From Prolixibacteraceae bacterium (GTDB lineage Bacteria; Bacteroidota; Bacteroidia; Bacteroidales; Prolixibacteraceae), in assembly GCA_025355875.1 (NCBI GenBank), contig JANXYV010000060.1, positions 1 through 41,918 of the forward strand: a stretch of DNA of 41,918 nucleotides, read 5' to 3'. The translations under genes were made by a program, and so were the position numbers. Of the stretch, positions 24,083 through 32,841 are shown one piece after another. Each line of letters begins with the position of its first letter. The stretch's first letter is position 1. Below the pieces are notes generated by a model. The model was not told the DNA's origin. It searched no databases and worked only from the letters and a program-made list of their open reading frames with translations.

Positions 24083-26322
24083 GATTTTGCCTCCTTTTTA
24101 GGTTGATCTTTAATGAAAGTGACAAAGTTTCCACGCATTCCGGTGCCTCCCATGATAGGGTCAACCGAAATTTTACTGATCAGTTCGGTGTCGTTCACTC
24201 CGCGCCCAAAAGCATATGTCAGCGGTTTATGGTGATGTCCGAAGCCATGAACAATGTAAACCGAGTCCCAGCGGATTCGCTCCGTTACGCGTACTTTGAC
24301 TGAAAAATTTGAAACGATTCCATCCTGATTTTTGAGCCAAACATGTTGATCTTTTTTCAGACCCCACAATTCGACAACCTGAGGATTCACCCAAACCGCA
24401 TTTTCGGGCATCAGCGCCACCAAATTGCGGTTGTTGGCGGTACGGCTGAAGGTATGCATGGGCGCACGTCCGTATATCAGGCGGTAAAATCCTTCTTCCG
24501 GTTGATCGTGTGCGGTATATTTTGGCATCGGATCAAACCCGGCCTCTTCCAGTTCTTTCGAGTAGAAGTGTATTTTTCCTGAAGCGGTTTTGAATTGGTA
24601 ATCCGAATTTGGATCGATATAAACCGGTGTTTTGCGGGCAAATTTTTTCGTACCAACACGTTCCATTTCAGAAAGTGATAATCCCACCTGCTTCAGTTGC
24701 CAATCGAGTACTTCGCTGAAATTCTTATAGTTGTAATATGCGCTAAGACCCAAACGTTCGCCAATTTGTTTGGCAATCCACCAGGCAGGTTTAGTTTCGT
24801 ACAACGGTTCGACTGCAGGCATTCTCAGGCAAAGAGTTGGTTCGCGGTGAGCTGTCGCGCGTAAATCGTCGTACCGTTCAAGATAAGTGCATTCGGGTAA
24901 AACCACATCGGCGTAACCGGTAATTTCCATCGGCATGGTATCGACCACAACCAGCAATTCGAGTGATTGAATGGCTTTCATCAATTGCTCCTTCAGCGGT
25001 ATTGAAACAATCAGGTTTGTTCCTGAAACGATCCAACCTTTGATCTGGTGCTCTTTTCCTTCTTCCGGAATTGAGGCTTCTATAATGGTATTGGTGATTG
25101 ATTCTTTAGCGAGCGGATATCTGCCGTTCAAGGTATCCTGCCACGACCAGGAAGGTTTTGGATAGACCGGATGTGGAAATTCAGGAATTTTAAAACCTTC
25201 TTTCAGGAAGATTCCGCCACGACTTCCCCATGAACCTAGTAGAGCATTTAGAATGGCAATGGCGCGTGAACGCTGAACATCATCACCGTACCAGGTGGTG
25301 TGCCGTCCGGGATGAATAATTACTGCAGGTGATGCATTGGCCATTTCGCGGGCAGTCTGGCGGATTTGCTCCGGTTTGATGGTTGTAATTCCATACGCCC
25401 ATTCAGGAGTATAATCTTTTACATGATCCTTCAGTTCGTTATAACCTTCAGCATATTTGGCCACATATTCCTTATTATAAATGTCATCGTATATCAAAAC
25501 GTGAATCCAGGAAAGCAGCAAGGCCAGATCGGTCGATGGTTTGATAGGAAGCCAGTATTTCGATTTGCTGGCAGCGGTGGATAGGCGGGGATCTACGGTG
25601 ATTATCACGGCTCCTTTGTCGATGGCTTCCGACATTTCCTGAACCTGCCCATTGTGCATGTTCTCGCCAATGTGCGATCCGATCAAGACCATGCAGCGTG
25701 TGTCGCGAATGTCAGTGACTTCAGGGCTGCTAACCGATTCTCCGAATGTTAATTCAAAGCCGGTGTCGCGCGGGCCGCGGCATTGTGCAAACGATGGTGC
25801 GGTTACATTATTTGATCCGAAAGCGTTCAGAAGTTGAGTGAAATGCTTGCCTGAGGAGCCGTGATTAAACAAAGCCATACTTTCTGGTCCGTGTTTTTCA
25901 GCAATTTCCTTCATTTTATTGGAGATGAAGTCAAGTGCCTCGTCCCAGCTGGCTTCGCGATAAGTTTGTTCACCGTTCTTTATTACGCGCATCAATGGTG
26001 TTTTCAGTCGATCGGGGTCCGAAAACATTCCGACACCGCCTGTTCCGCGTGGACACAAACGACCGTTACATTGCGGATCGTCAGCATTGCCAATGATCTT
26101 TTGAATCTGATTATCGGGAGTAACATAAGCCCATCCGGCACATTTCCAAAAGCATACTTCACAATAGGTTGGAACCTTTTTCGCAAAGACAGGAGATTGT
26201 GATCCGATTGAGATATTTTTTGGTGATGAAGAACCAACAACCCATTTTGCCATTCCCCCTACAAGGGCTGTTGCTCCTAATCCCAATGAACTAATTTTTA
26301 TAAATTTCCTCCGCGAATGCAT
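24079..26322 (-). CDS. Molybdopterin oxidoreductase of the Psr/Phs family
   Basis: A 747-aa catalytic subunit. The start at 26322 gives a Tat signal (MHSRRKFIKISSLGLGATAL). The [4Fe-4S] site is C54-x2-C57-x3-C61 with C90 (RLCPRG). The likely molybdenum ligand is C181 in SFAQCRGPRD. Molybdopterin-binding segments such as LIGSHIGENMHNGQ, IITVDPRLS, HPGRHT and LPECTYLERYDD follow. Length and layout fit polysulfide/thiosulfate reductases (PsrA, PhsA), with tetrathionate, arsenate or selenate reductases as alternatives. The downstream sulfur transporter and rhodaneses favour a sulfur substrate. It is first in an operon of seven genes and has a good promoter at 26390-26420. Confidence 0.92.
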   Translation of the reverse strand: MHSRRKFIKISSLGLGATALVGGMAKWVVGSSSPKNISIGSQSPVFAKKVPTYCEVCFWKCAGWAYVTPDNQIQKIIGNADDPQCNGRLCPRGTGGVGMFSDPDRLKTPLMRVIKNGEQTYREASWDEALDFISNKMKEIAEKHGPESMALFNHGSSGKHFTQLLNAFGSNNVTAPSFAQCRGPRDTGFELTFGESVSSPEVTDIRDTRCMVLIGSHIGENMHNGQVQEMSEAIDKGAVIITVDPRLSTAASKSKYWLPIKPSTDLALLLSWIHVLIYDDIYNKEYVAKYAEGYNELKDHVKDYTPEWAYGITTIKPEQIRQTAREMANASPAVIIHPGRHTTWYGDDVQRSRAIAILNALLGSWGSRGGIFLKEGFKIPEFPHPVYPKPSWSWQDTLNGRYPLAKESITNTIIEASIPEEGKEHQIKGWIVSGTNLIVSIPLKEQLMKAIQSLELLVVVDTMPMEITGYADVVLPECTYLERYDDLRATAHREPTLCLRMPAVEPLYETKPAWWIAKQIGERLGLSAYYNYKNFSEVLDWQLKQVGLSLSEMERVGTKKFARKTPVYIDPNSDYQFKTASGKIHFYSKELEEAGFDPMPKYTAHDQPEEGFYRLIYGRAPMHTFSRTANNRNLVALMPENAVWVNPQVVELWGLKKDQHVWLKNQDGIVSNFSVKVRVTERIRWDSVYIVHGFGHHHKPLTYAFGRGVNDTELISKISVDPIMGGTGMRGNFVTFIKDQPKKEAKS

Positions 26323-26389
26323 TATGCTAATATTTAGAGTTTTGTCGAGAATTTTATATTGAACTCTGATCGTTTTGCTCAGGTTCAAA

Positions 26390-26420
26390 CAAAAGTACTG
26401 GATTGCTTGAGTTTCGCAAA
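26390..26420 (-). promoter_or_regulatory. Bacteroidota promoter of the molybdoenzyme operon
   Basis: The minus strand has TTTG (26420-26417), a 19-nt spacer and TACTTTTG (26397-26390): a full consensus match. Transcription would start near 26383, leaving about 60 nt to the start codon at 26322. Confidence 0.65.
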
Positions 26421-26512
26421 TGACTTTTACTCTAAATATATAGATAATTGCAGATGTTTGTTCAAATATCAGTATATCAATGAGATATGTTTAATTTGAT
26501 TGTCTCATATAA

Positions 26513-26534
26513 TTTTATGATGCTGGTCATAAAA
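26513..26534. promoter_or_regulatory. FNR/CRP-like dyad between the divergent respiratory units
   Basis: A perfect dyad TTTTATGA-N6-TCATAAAA. Its geometry (TGA-N6-TCA core) fits Crp/Fnr-family operators. It lies between the molybdoenzyme operon and the Rieske/cytochrome unit, and a Crp/Fnr regulator is encoded at 29946. The centre is about 140 bp upstream of the predicted molybdoenzyme start site and about 87 bp upstream of the Rieske start site, both farther than the commonest activating positions. Confidence 0.5.
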
Positions 26535-26596
26535 AAAACTGATCTAACTCAGATTTCGTAAATGTGAATGAACAGGCTTGAAAGTCATAAAAGTAG

Positions 26597-26604
26597 TAGA
26601 TTTG
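26597..26604 (+). promoter_or_regulatory. Bacteroidota -7 box (TAGATTTG) for the Rieske unit
   Basis: TAGATTTG matches TAnnTTTG fully. No -33 element is at standard spacing (CTTG lies only 16 nt upstream), consistent with an activator-dependent promoter. The start near 26611 would exclude the ATG at 26614 and supports translation from 26626. Confidence 0.4.
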
Positions 26605-26625
26605 ACTCGCTGAATGTTATTCATC

Positions 26626-27051
26626 ATGGAAAAACAAAATCCGATATCAAGGAGTATTTTCATTCGAATTGCGACTGGCTTCATTTTAGGTCTGGTTGCC
26701 TGGGTTTGGTATCGGCTTTCAGGTTTTCAGACCGAAAAGGAGAACCTTTTGGAATTCAGACATGGTAAGGATATTCCAATGGGAATCAGCTTTTTTGAGA
26801 AATATTACCTCTACCGGACCGACAATTCAATACGTGCATTTTTAACCAAATGCACCCATGCCGGTTGCCGGATTGGAGCAAATACTGGTAATCTCCTGCA
26901 ATGTAATTGTCACGGGTCACAATTTGATGCCAAAACCGGTAACCCACTGAAAGGGCCAGCCATTAAACCCTTGCAGGAGATAGAATGCCAGTTTGATGAA
27001 AAGTCCGGGCAATGGGTGGTGAGGTTGCATGCAAAATCAACAAAAATATAG
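26626..27051 (+). CDS. Membrane-anchored Rieske [2Fe-2S] protein
   Basis: A 141-aa Rieske protein. An N-terminal TM helix (about 11-30) anchors it. The cluster motifs are C76-T-H78-A-G-C81 and C93-N-C95-H96-G-S, giving ligands C76, H78, C93 and H96 and the stabilising disulfide C81-C95 seen in high-potential bc-complex Rieske proteins. It precedes a cytochrome b-like gene with almost no gap, so the two form a Rieske/cytochrome b complex. The ATG at 26626 is preferred over 26614 because of the promoter position. A bc-type complex next to an anaerobic sulfur-type reductase suggests quinol oxidation with output to multiheme cytochromes. Confidence 0.93.
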   Translation: MEKQNPISRSIFIRIATGFILGLVAWVWYRLSGFQTEKENLLEFRHGKDIPMGISFFEKYYLYRTDNSIRAFLTKCTHAGCRIGANTGNLLQCNCHGSQFDAKTGNPLKGPAIKPLQEIECQFDEKSGQWVVRLHAKSTKI

Positions 27052-27052
27052 A

Positions 27053-29797
27053 ATGCATCTGCAAAAGCTAAAAAAATTCCTCCAATTTGATACTGCCGGT
27101 TGGATTGCCAGCTCATCGCTGTTGATCTGTGTGTTAAGTGGTATCTTTATAGCCATTCCTTATGATTTTACCCATGCACATCAGTCAGTTTCTGACTTGC
27201 TGTTGTACAATCCTGCCGGATCACTAGTTCGCAATTTTCATTACTGGAGTGCACAACTATTTTTCTTATTCACGGTTCTGCATGTTTACGATCATTTATC
27301 AAAGAATACCGAGACCAATATCAAAAACAAACGAACCTGGTTCATCCTGTTTCTGGCCTTGGTTTTTATGGGCTATGAAATGATTTCAGGTTTTATCCTG
27401 AAAGGCGATACGGCCGGAATTCAGGCTCACCGGGTTGTGGCTTCGCTTCTCGAATCTGTTCCCTTTTTCGGAAAACTTTTGAGTATCGCTTTTCTCGGAG
27501 TAAATGAAAACGGCCAGGTTGTTTACATTCAACATGTTGCTACCGGAACCATTTTGCTTTTCATAGCTGTTTTCGATCATATAAAAACCGTCTGGCCTAA
27601 ACGAAAATCATGGATTATCGTTTTCCTGATCGTTTTGATAGTGAGCATGTTATTTCGGGCGCCACTCGGTCAAACCGACACCGCACAAATCAAAGGACCC
27701 TGGTTTTTTGTGGGAATACAGGAAATACTTCATTTGACTAGCCATCCGGTATACATTATTGCTCTGATATTTTTTCTTCTTACGGTGATCTATTTTCTTC
27801 CCAACTTCAGGAAAAAGTACCGGATCCTGACCAAACGGATTTTGATGGCAGCAGGCATTTTTTACCTGATCATGACTTTGGTTGCTTTACTTTTCAGGGG
27901 CGAAAACTGGGAATGGAGATCGTGGAGCGAAAACCGTCTTTCGGGAGATCAACTTCTGATTTTTGATCCGGTAAATTTATTCAATTCTTCTACGCCAATT
28001 GTAATTCCTGCGAACCAGAAAAGAGAGAGTTGTATGCTTTGCCATGTATCGATGACTGGTTTGTCGGAGTCGCACAATCCAGCAGTGATGGGCTGCGTGG
28101 TTTGCCACAAGGGCGATTCGTATGCAACTGATAAGTCGACGGCTCACGAGAATATGATTTTGATACCTGGAAATTTTTCGAATGCACGGCAAACCTGCGG
28201 AACCCAAAATTGTCATCCTGATATTTTCAATCGAATGCGGAAATCACCGATGACCACTGAAAGCGGAATCATTGCCGTTGATAAATTTGTGTTTGGAGAA
28301 ACTTCTTCGCTAAACAATACTTTTCATGTTCAAAATCTTGGTCATTCAGCCGCCGACTCCCACTTGCGAAACCTCTGTGCGGGTTGTCATCTCGGAATGG
28401 AGAAAATCAAAACCGGAAATGCCGACTGGCTCGAACGGGGCGGTGGCTGCAATGCCTGTCACCTGCATTACACCGATCAGGCGACTGAAAGTATGAAGCG
28501 GATGCAATCCAAAACTTCAGGAAAGACCGGAGAGATTCACCCAACCATTGACATCCAGGTTTCGAACGACCGCTGTTTGAGTTGCCATAGCCGGTCGGGA
28601 CGAATTTCACTGAATTACGAAGGATGGAACGAAATAGGAGAGGGGACTGCCAGAAATAGTACAGTCCAAACAAAGGTTTTACCGGATGGCCGGGTGGTTG
28701 AATTTGTACAGGATGATGCTCACCATCAGAAAGGAATGGCTTGCATCGACTGCCATCCTTCCTATGATTTAATGGGCGATGGAAAAAATCATGTGCACAA
28801 GGAAAAGGCCGTGAACATTCAGTGTGTGGATTGCCATTCCAATGAAAAAGTGAATTCGATAGCCATTTCTTTGCTTCCGGATAAGGAATCACAAATGATC
28901 GCCTGGTTACGGAAATCTGATCCAAAAACCAAAGTGGTATTGACTTCGAAAAATCAATATCCTTTAATGAATACCCGGGCTGATTCATTGGACCGGATTT
29001 TCCTGAAGGATAAACTTTCAGGAAAAATGCATAAATCGAAACCTGTTGCTTCAGTTTGTACCAAAGGAAAGGGGCACAGCCGGCTGAGCTGTGAAGCTTG
29101 CCACACCGCCTGGGTACCTCAGTGCATCGGTTGTCACAATACGTTTGAGAAAGAAACATCGGGTTTTGATTTGCTGACCGGCAAAACCACCAAAGGTTCC
29201 TGGGTTGAATTTGCCGGGGAAAGCATGGCCGAAGCCCCTGTACTGGGTGTCAATTCAGCTACCAACCAGGTAGTAACTGCCATGCCAGGAATGGTGATTA
29301 GCATTGATAAAGAGTCATTTGAAAAGGGGAAAGGGACAAGCTTTCATCGCTTGTATGCGCCTGCATCAGGACATACGACGCAAAAGGAAGGCCGAAGCTG
29401 CAAATCCTGTCACAATGATCCGCTGGCTATTGGATTTGGTCGGGGCGAACTGATTTATCAAATTACTGAAAATACAGGAAACTGGACTTTTGAACCACGA
29501 TTTGCCATGAATCCGGCCGATCATCTTCCTGAGGATGCCTGGACCGGATTCCTTCAGGAAGCAAATGCACCCTATTCGACCCGTGACTGGCTGAGACCAT
29601 TCAATGTTTCGGAGCAAAAGCGGATACTGGAAGTCGGAGCCTGTCTGACCTGTCATGAGGAAAAATCAAAGGTGATGGATCAGGCTTTGGAGAATTGGGA
29701 GCAAGCCCTGGCGAGACGAAGTAAAAAATGTGTTTCGTCAAAGCTGTTTGGTTTTGAACTAAAACAAAAAGTCAAGCCTTTATCGAAGAAATCCTGA
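27053..29797 (+). CDS. Cytochrome b6-like domain fused to a dodecaheme cytochrome c
   Basis: A 914-aa fusion (922 aa if the ATG at 27029, overlapping the Rieske gene, is used; numbering below follows 922). Residues 1-290 are a cytochrome b domain with two His pairs, H71-x13-H85 and H169-x14-H184, the b6-type spacing, plus further TM helices. Residues about 330-880 are extracytoplasmic and hold twelve heme motifs: eleven CxxCH (335, 356, 450, 474, 516, 572, 599, 688, 699, 791, 872) and one CX4CH (390-396). With the Rieske protein it should oxidise menaquinol and pass electrons straight into a heme wire. Fusions of b-type and multiheme c domains are known in metal reducers (CbcL-like); the Rieske pairing here is distinctive. 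The acceptor is unknown. Confidence 0.9.
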   Translation: MHLQKLKKFLQFDTAGWIASSSLLICVLSGIFIAIPYDFTHAHQSVSDLLLYNPAGSLVRNFHYWSAQLFFLFTVLHVYDHLSKNTETNIKNKRTWFILFLALVFMGYEMISGFILKGDTAGIQAHRVVASLLESVPFFGKLLSIAFLGVNENGQVVYIQHVATGTILLFIAVFDHIKTVWPKRKSWIIVFLIVLIVSMLFRAPLGQTDTAQIKGPWFFVGIQEILHLTSHPVYIIALIFFLLTVIYFLPNFRKKYRILTKRILMAAGIFYLIMTLVALLFRGENWEWRSWSENRLSGDQLLIFDPVNLFNSSTPIVIPANQKRESCMLCHVSMTGLSESHNPAVMGCVVCHKGDSYATDKSTAHENMILIPGNFSNARQTCGTQNCHPDIFNRMRKSPMTTESGIIAVDKFVFGETSSLNNTFHVQNLGHSAADSHLRNLCAGCHLGMEKIKTGNADWLERGGGCNACHLHYTDQATESMKRMQSKTSGKTGEIHPTIDIQVSNDRCLSCHSRSGRISLNYEGWNEIGEGTARNSTVQTKVLPDGRVVEFVQDDAHHQKGMACIDCHPSYDLMGDGKNHVHKEKAVNIQCVDCHSNEKVNSIAISLLPDKESQMIAWLRKSDPKTKVVLTSKNQYPLMNTRADSLDRIFLKDKLSGKMHKSKPVASVCTKGKGHSRLSCEACHTAWVPQCIGCHNTFEKETSGFDLLTGKTTKGSWVEFAGESMAEAPVLGVNSATNQVVTAMPGMVISIDKESFEKGKGTSFHRLYAPASGHTTQKEGRSCKSCHNDPLAIGFGRGELIYQITENTGNWTFEPRFAMNPADHLPEDAWTGFLQEANAPYSTRDWLRPFNVSEQKRILEVGACLTCHEEKSKVMDQALENWEQALARRSKKCVSSKLFGFELKQKVKPLSKKS

Positions 29798-29888
29798 ATC
29801 AGCAGATTCAGTGATGCAGCAAATGCCAAGAAAATAGTTGATTGCCTGGAAAACTTGGTTAATACCGGTATAAAAGCTAATTTCGGTC

Positions 29889-29919
29889 GTTGAAACCTGA
29901 GCTCAATCAGTTAATTTTG
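29889..29919 (+). promoter_or_regulatory. Bacteroidota promoter of the Crp/Fnr regulator gene
   Basis: GTTG at 29889-29892, a 19-nt spacer, then TAATTTTG at 29912-29919. The -7 box covers the potential GTG start at 29919, so translation must begin at the ATG at 29946. Confidence 0.65.
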
Positions 29920-29945
29920 TGATCTGTTTAATTCTTAAAATTCCT

Positions 29946-30650
29946 ATGAGTCAAATCACTGAAACAAAAGGCATAAGTCACTGCTCCGTTTTTGAGTTCG
30001 AACAAAGCTGGTATGCATTGTTGACGCCAGAAGAACAGTTGCTGATTGATGCCAATTCGGTTAGCATTAATTTTAGGAAAGGAGAAACCGTCTGTAAATT
30101 GGGCGCCTTTGCTTCACATATTTACTTTCTGGAAGAAGGTTTGGTCAAAGTTTATCTGGAAGAACGAAACAAAAAACTCATTCTGTCGCTATCAACAAAA
30201 AATAGTTTGCTGGGAATTGCTGCAATCTTTGATGGAAATAATAAGCTTCCGTATTCGGTTTCTACCTATACCGATTCAAAAATAAGAATGATTGATCTTC
30301 AGATATTCAGGCAGTTGCTGAAACAAAATTCAGAATTCTCCTATCATATCATCAATCTTTTGAACGAAAAAACAGCACAAATCTATGGTCGCTTTTTTTC
30401 ACTGACTCAGAAACAATTGCATGGTCGTGTGGCAGATATCCTGCTTTGTTTGTCGAACAAAATATTCAAAAGCAGTTCGTTTGAACTTCCGCTTTCACGC
30501 GCTGATCTGGGCGATTTAACCGGTATGTCAACCGAAAGCGTTATCCGAATGATGAAAGAATTCAAAGACGATGGGCTGATCGACATGCACTGCAAAAGTA
30601 TTGAATTGCTTGATATTTCCAGGCTGGAGCGCATCAGCGAATTTGGCTGA
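29946..30650 (+). CDS. Crp/Fnr family transcriptional regulator
   Basis: A 234-aa regulator. The N-terminal half is a cyclic-nucleotide-binding-like beta roll (INFRKGETVCKLGAFASHIYFLEEGLVKVYLEE), followed by a dimerisation helix and a C-terminal winged helix (RADLGDLTGMSTESVIRMMKEFKDDGLI). The N-terminal cluster of cysteines that holds the [4Fe-4S] cluster in true FNR is missing, so it is not a classical oxygen sensor; it may sense heme, NO, another ligand or act through redox at its few cysteines. It follows the multiheme cytochrome by about 150 bp, with its own promoter. The TGA-N6-TCA dyad at 26513-26534 is a plausible operator. Confidence 0.92.
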   Translation: MSQITETKGISHCSVFEFEQSWYALLTPEEQLLIDANSVSINFRKGETVCKLGAFASHIYFLEEGLVKVYLEERNKKLILSLSTKNSLLGIAAIFDGNNKLPYSVSTYTDSKIRMIDLQIFRQLLKQNSEFSYHIINLLNEKTAQIYGRFFSLTQKQLHGRVADILLCLSNKIFKSSSFELPLSRADLGDLTGMSTESVIRMMKEFKDDGLIDMHCKSIELLDISRLERISEFG

Positions 30651-30905
30651 TCTATTCAGACTCGATGACTTTTTTTTCGGATTATCAAGTTGGTGATCGG
30701 CTTCACATGCCTGATTTTTGGCTGATTCTTTCGAACGTATGCAATTCTTATTGGGAAAAAGGTGTGATTGACTATCAAATCCTGCTTATTTTTCTGAAAA
30801 CTTTTCTTTTTTCCTTTTTTCTTTAATTCAAATCAGTATTTGTACCATAAAAATTAATCTGAATAGACTATTTTTACCACCTTTATTAATTAAGAATATC
30901 ACTTT

Positions 30906-32711
30906 ATGGGTTTTCATAACAATCCGCATACCTTTCATATCCCAGTTATGGGTCTGGGATATACCATCGATTCACCCGTTAAAATTGCTCATCTCGGTAT
31001 TTCTTCAGTCATTTCACTGGTCGATGATATTTCTATGGAAAAGATGAGGGAATTCTATTGCAAGAAGTTTAACTTACCTTTTCAGCCGATAACTCCCAAA
31101 GCTGAGGATCATAGGGCCAAACGAATTACTGCCTATTTGAATACGGTTCAGGAGATTGTAATTCACAAATTCGAGAATCTGAAAAACTCGCTTTCACACA
31201 CTGAAGACGAATTACAGAAGTATATTGATATGTTGCCGGATATGTCGGCTATCAAAATGAAACTGAATCAGTTGATCAATACCGGCGAAATTAAACATAA
31301 GCTTTCCGAATGGCTGAAAGAAAATCTGGTGGCCGGCGAAATTGATGTGAATATCATGTCGAAACTTGACCGCGACCGTTTTGAGAATGGTGAAAAATTA
31401 CCTTCCATAATGAGTGACGCCCAATCTGCCCTGCGGGGTTTTGCATTAAGCGATTTGAGTTCTTCACTCGTGCTTTCTGCCGGAATGAATCCCCGCTTAT
31501 ATAGTTATCTGGAAGAATTTGAGGATTTTTATCCGAATGCTTCCGTCGAATTAAAGAAAAAGGTTATCCTGAAAGTCAGCGATTATCGTTCGGCTCTAAT
31601 TCAGGGACGTTTTCTGGCTAAAAAAGGAATCTGGGTTTCTGAATACCGGGTTGAATCGGGTCTGAACTGCGGAGGTCATGCCTTCGCAACCGATGGATTC
31701 CTGATGGGGCCGGTTCTCGAAGAGTTTAAGATGAATAAGGAACTTCTGATTGACACAGTCCATGAAATCTATGTGAAAGCCTTGGCCGAAAAAGGGAAAC
31801 CTGTTCCGGAGAAGCCATTTTTAGTGAAAATTACTGCACAGGGTGGAGTTGGATCAAATACCGAACATGAGTTTTTACTCAATTATTATCAGTTGGATTC
31901 GATTGGCTGGGGAACTCCCTTTTTGCTGGTTCCAGAAGCTGTAACTGTTGATGAACAGACGCTCGAAGTATTGTGCAAGGCGAAGGAAGAAGATCTGTAC
32001 ATGAGTGAAGTTTCGCCGTTGGGAGTTATCTTCAATAATGTGCGCGGCACAGGAATGGACCTGATGAAAGAGGCACAGAACAAAGCTGGAAAGTATGGAT
32101 TTGTTTGCAAGAAGAAATACCTCGCTCTTACACCGGTTTTTACAGAAGAAGGTACTTGTACCGCCTCGAAAGAATATTTGCGCAAAAAGATTCAGGAATT
32201 GAAATTACAGAACCTGAGCGATATGGAATATGAGAAAGTTCTCGGCAAATTAACCGACAAGGCTTGCCTCTGCAATGGCCTGACTGCCTCAACACTGATG
32301 GCAAACAGTTTGGATACAGAAATGGAAGGTAAAGCCGTCAGCATTTGTCCGGGACCTAACCTGGCTTATTTCTCCGGCACCTATTCGCTCCGCAAGATGG
32401 TCGACCATATTTATGGACGCACCAATGTGATGGAACGTACCGACCGGCCGAATTTGTTTGTCAAGGAACTAGGTATGTATATTGAATATCTGGGCGGAAA
32501 AATTGAGGAAACCCTCAAACCAATTTCGGATAAGCAGAAGAAGCATTTTGATACCTTTCAGGAAAACCTCAATAAAGGTGTTGAGTATTATAAGGATTTG
32601 TTTCAGAAATGCAAGGCTCAGCTCGAAGATTCTACGTCAAAAAATAATCTGATGCAGGATTTAGAAAATATGAAACTGGAGCTTTTAAAACTGAAAGCCA
32701 AGATGCTTTAG
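30906..32711 (+). CDS. Conserved protein of unknown function, 601 aa
   Basis: I do not recognise this family with confidence. It is a soluble 601-aa protein without signal peptide or TM helices. Motif-like stretches are GLGYTIDSPVKIAHLGISSV at the N-terminus, LNCGGHAFATDGFLMGP in the middle and CLCNGLTAS and SICPGPNL later. The GGH and Gly-rich segments and alternating strands could fit a flavin-binding TIM barrel such as nitronate monooxygenase or glutamate-synthase-like domains; this is a guess. The last 60 residues look like a charged coiled coil. The upstream 255 bp (30651-30905) show only a weak promoter-like pattern (TTTG...TAGACTAT). It is convergent with the PEP-synthase-like gene. 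Confidence 0.55.
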   Translation: MGFHNNPHTFHIPVMGLGYTIDSPVKIAHLGISSVISLVDDISMEKMREFYCKKFNLPFQPITPKAEDHRAKRITAYLNTVQEIVIHKFENLKNSLSHTEDELQKYIDMLPDMSAIKMKLNQLINTGEIKHKLSEWLKENLVAGEIDVNIMSKLDRDRFENGEKLPSIMSDAQSALRGFALSDLSSSLVLSAGMNPRLYSYLEEFEDFYPNASVELKKKVILKVSDYRSALIQGRFLAKKGIWVSEYRVESGLNCGGHAFATDGFLMGPVLEEFKMNKELLIDTVHEIYVKALAEKGKPVPEKPFLVKITAQGGVGSNTEHEFLLNYYQLDSIGWGTPFLLVPEAVTVDEQTLEVLCKAKEEDLYMSEVSPLGVIFNNVRGTGMDLMKEAQNKAGKYGFVCKKKYLALTPVFTEEGTCTASKEYLRKKIQELKLQNLSDMEYEKVLGKLTDKACLCNGLTASTLMANSLDTEMEGKAVSICPGPNLAYFSGTYSLRKMVDHIYGRTNVMERTDRPNLFVKELGMYIEYLGGKIEETLKPISDKQKKHFDTFQENLNKGVEYYKDLFQKCKAQLEDSTSKNNLMQDLENMKLELLKLKAKML

Positions 32712-32734
32712 GAGAGTTCCAAATTTCAAGTTCC

Positions 32735-32785
32735 AAATTCCAAATTTTGAGTAATCAGAAGTGATACCCGAAATTTGGAATTTTT
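32735..32785 (+). terminator. Rho-independent terminator between convergent genes
   Basis: A 13-bp perfect stem AAATTCCAAATTT (32735-32747) with its complement at 32771-32783, ending in TTTTT. The stem uses the same TTCCAAATTT phrase that is repeated nearby (32716-32741) and at 9647-9662, so the terminator appears to be built from dispersed repeat material. Confidence 0.65.
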
Positions 32786-32841
32786 GTTTCCAGTAACAAA
32801 TAAACAGAGCAGACTCGGAACCCGAAGCTTGGAAATTGGAT

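Noticed and set aside
29060-29090. A thirteenth heme motif at CTKGKGH in the multiheme protein
   Set aside because: The spacing C-x5-H without a second Cys before the His is not a heme attachment motif.
29919-29945. GTG start for the Crp/Fnr regulator
   Set aside because: The codon falls within the -7 promoter box; the ATG at 29946 fits.
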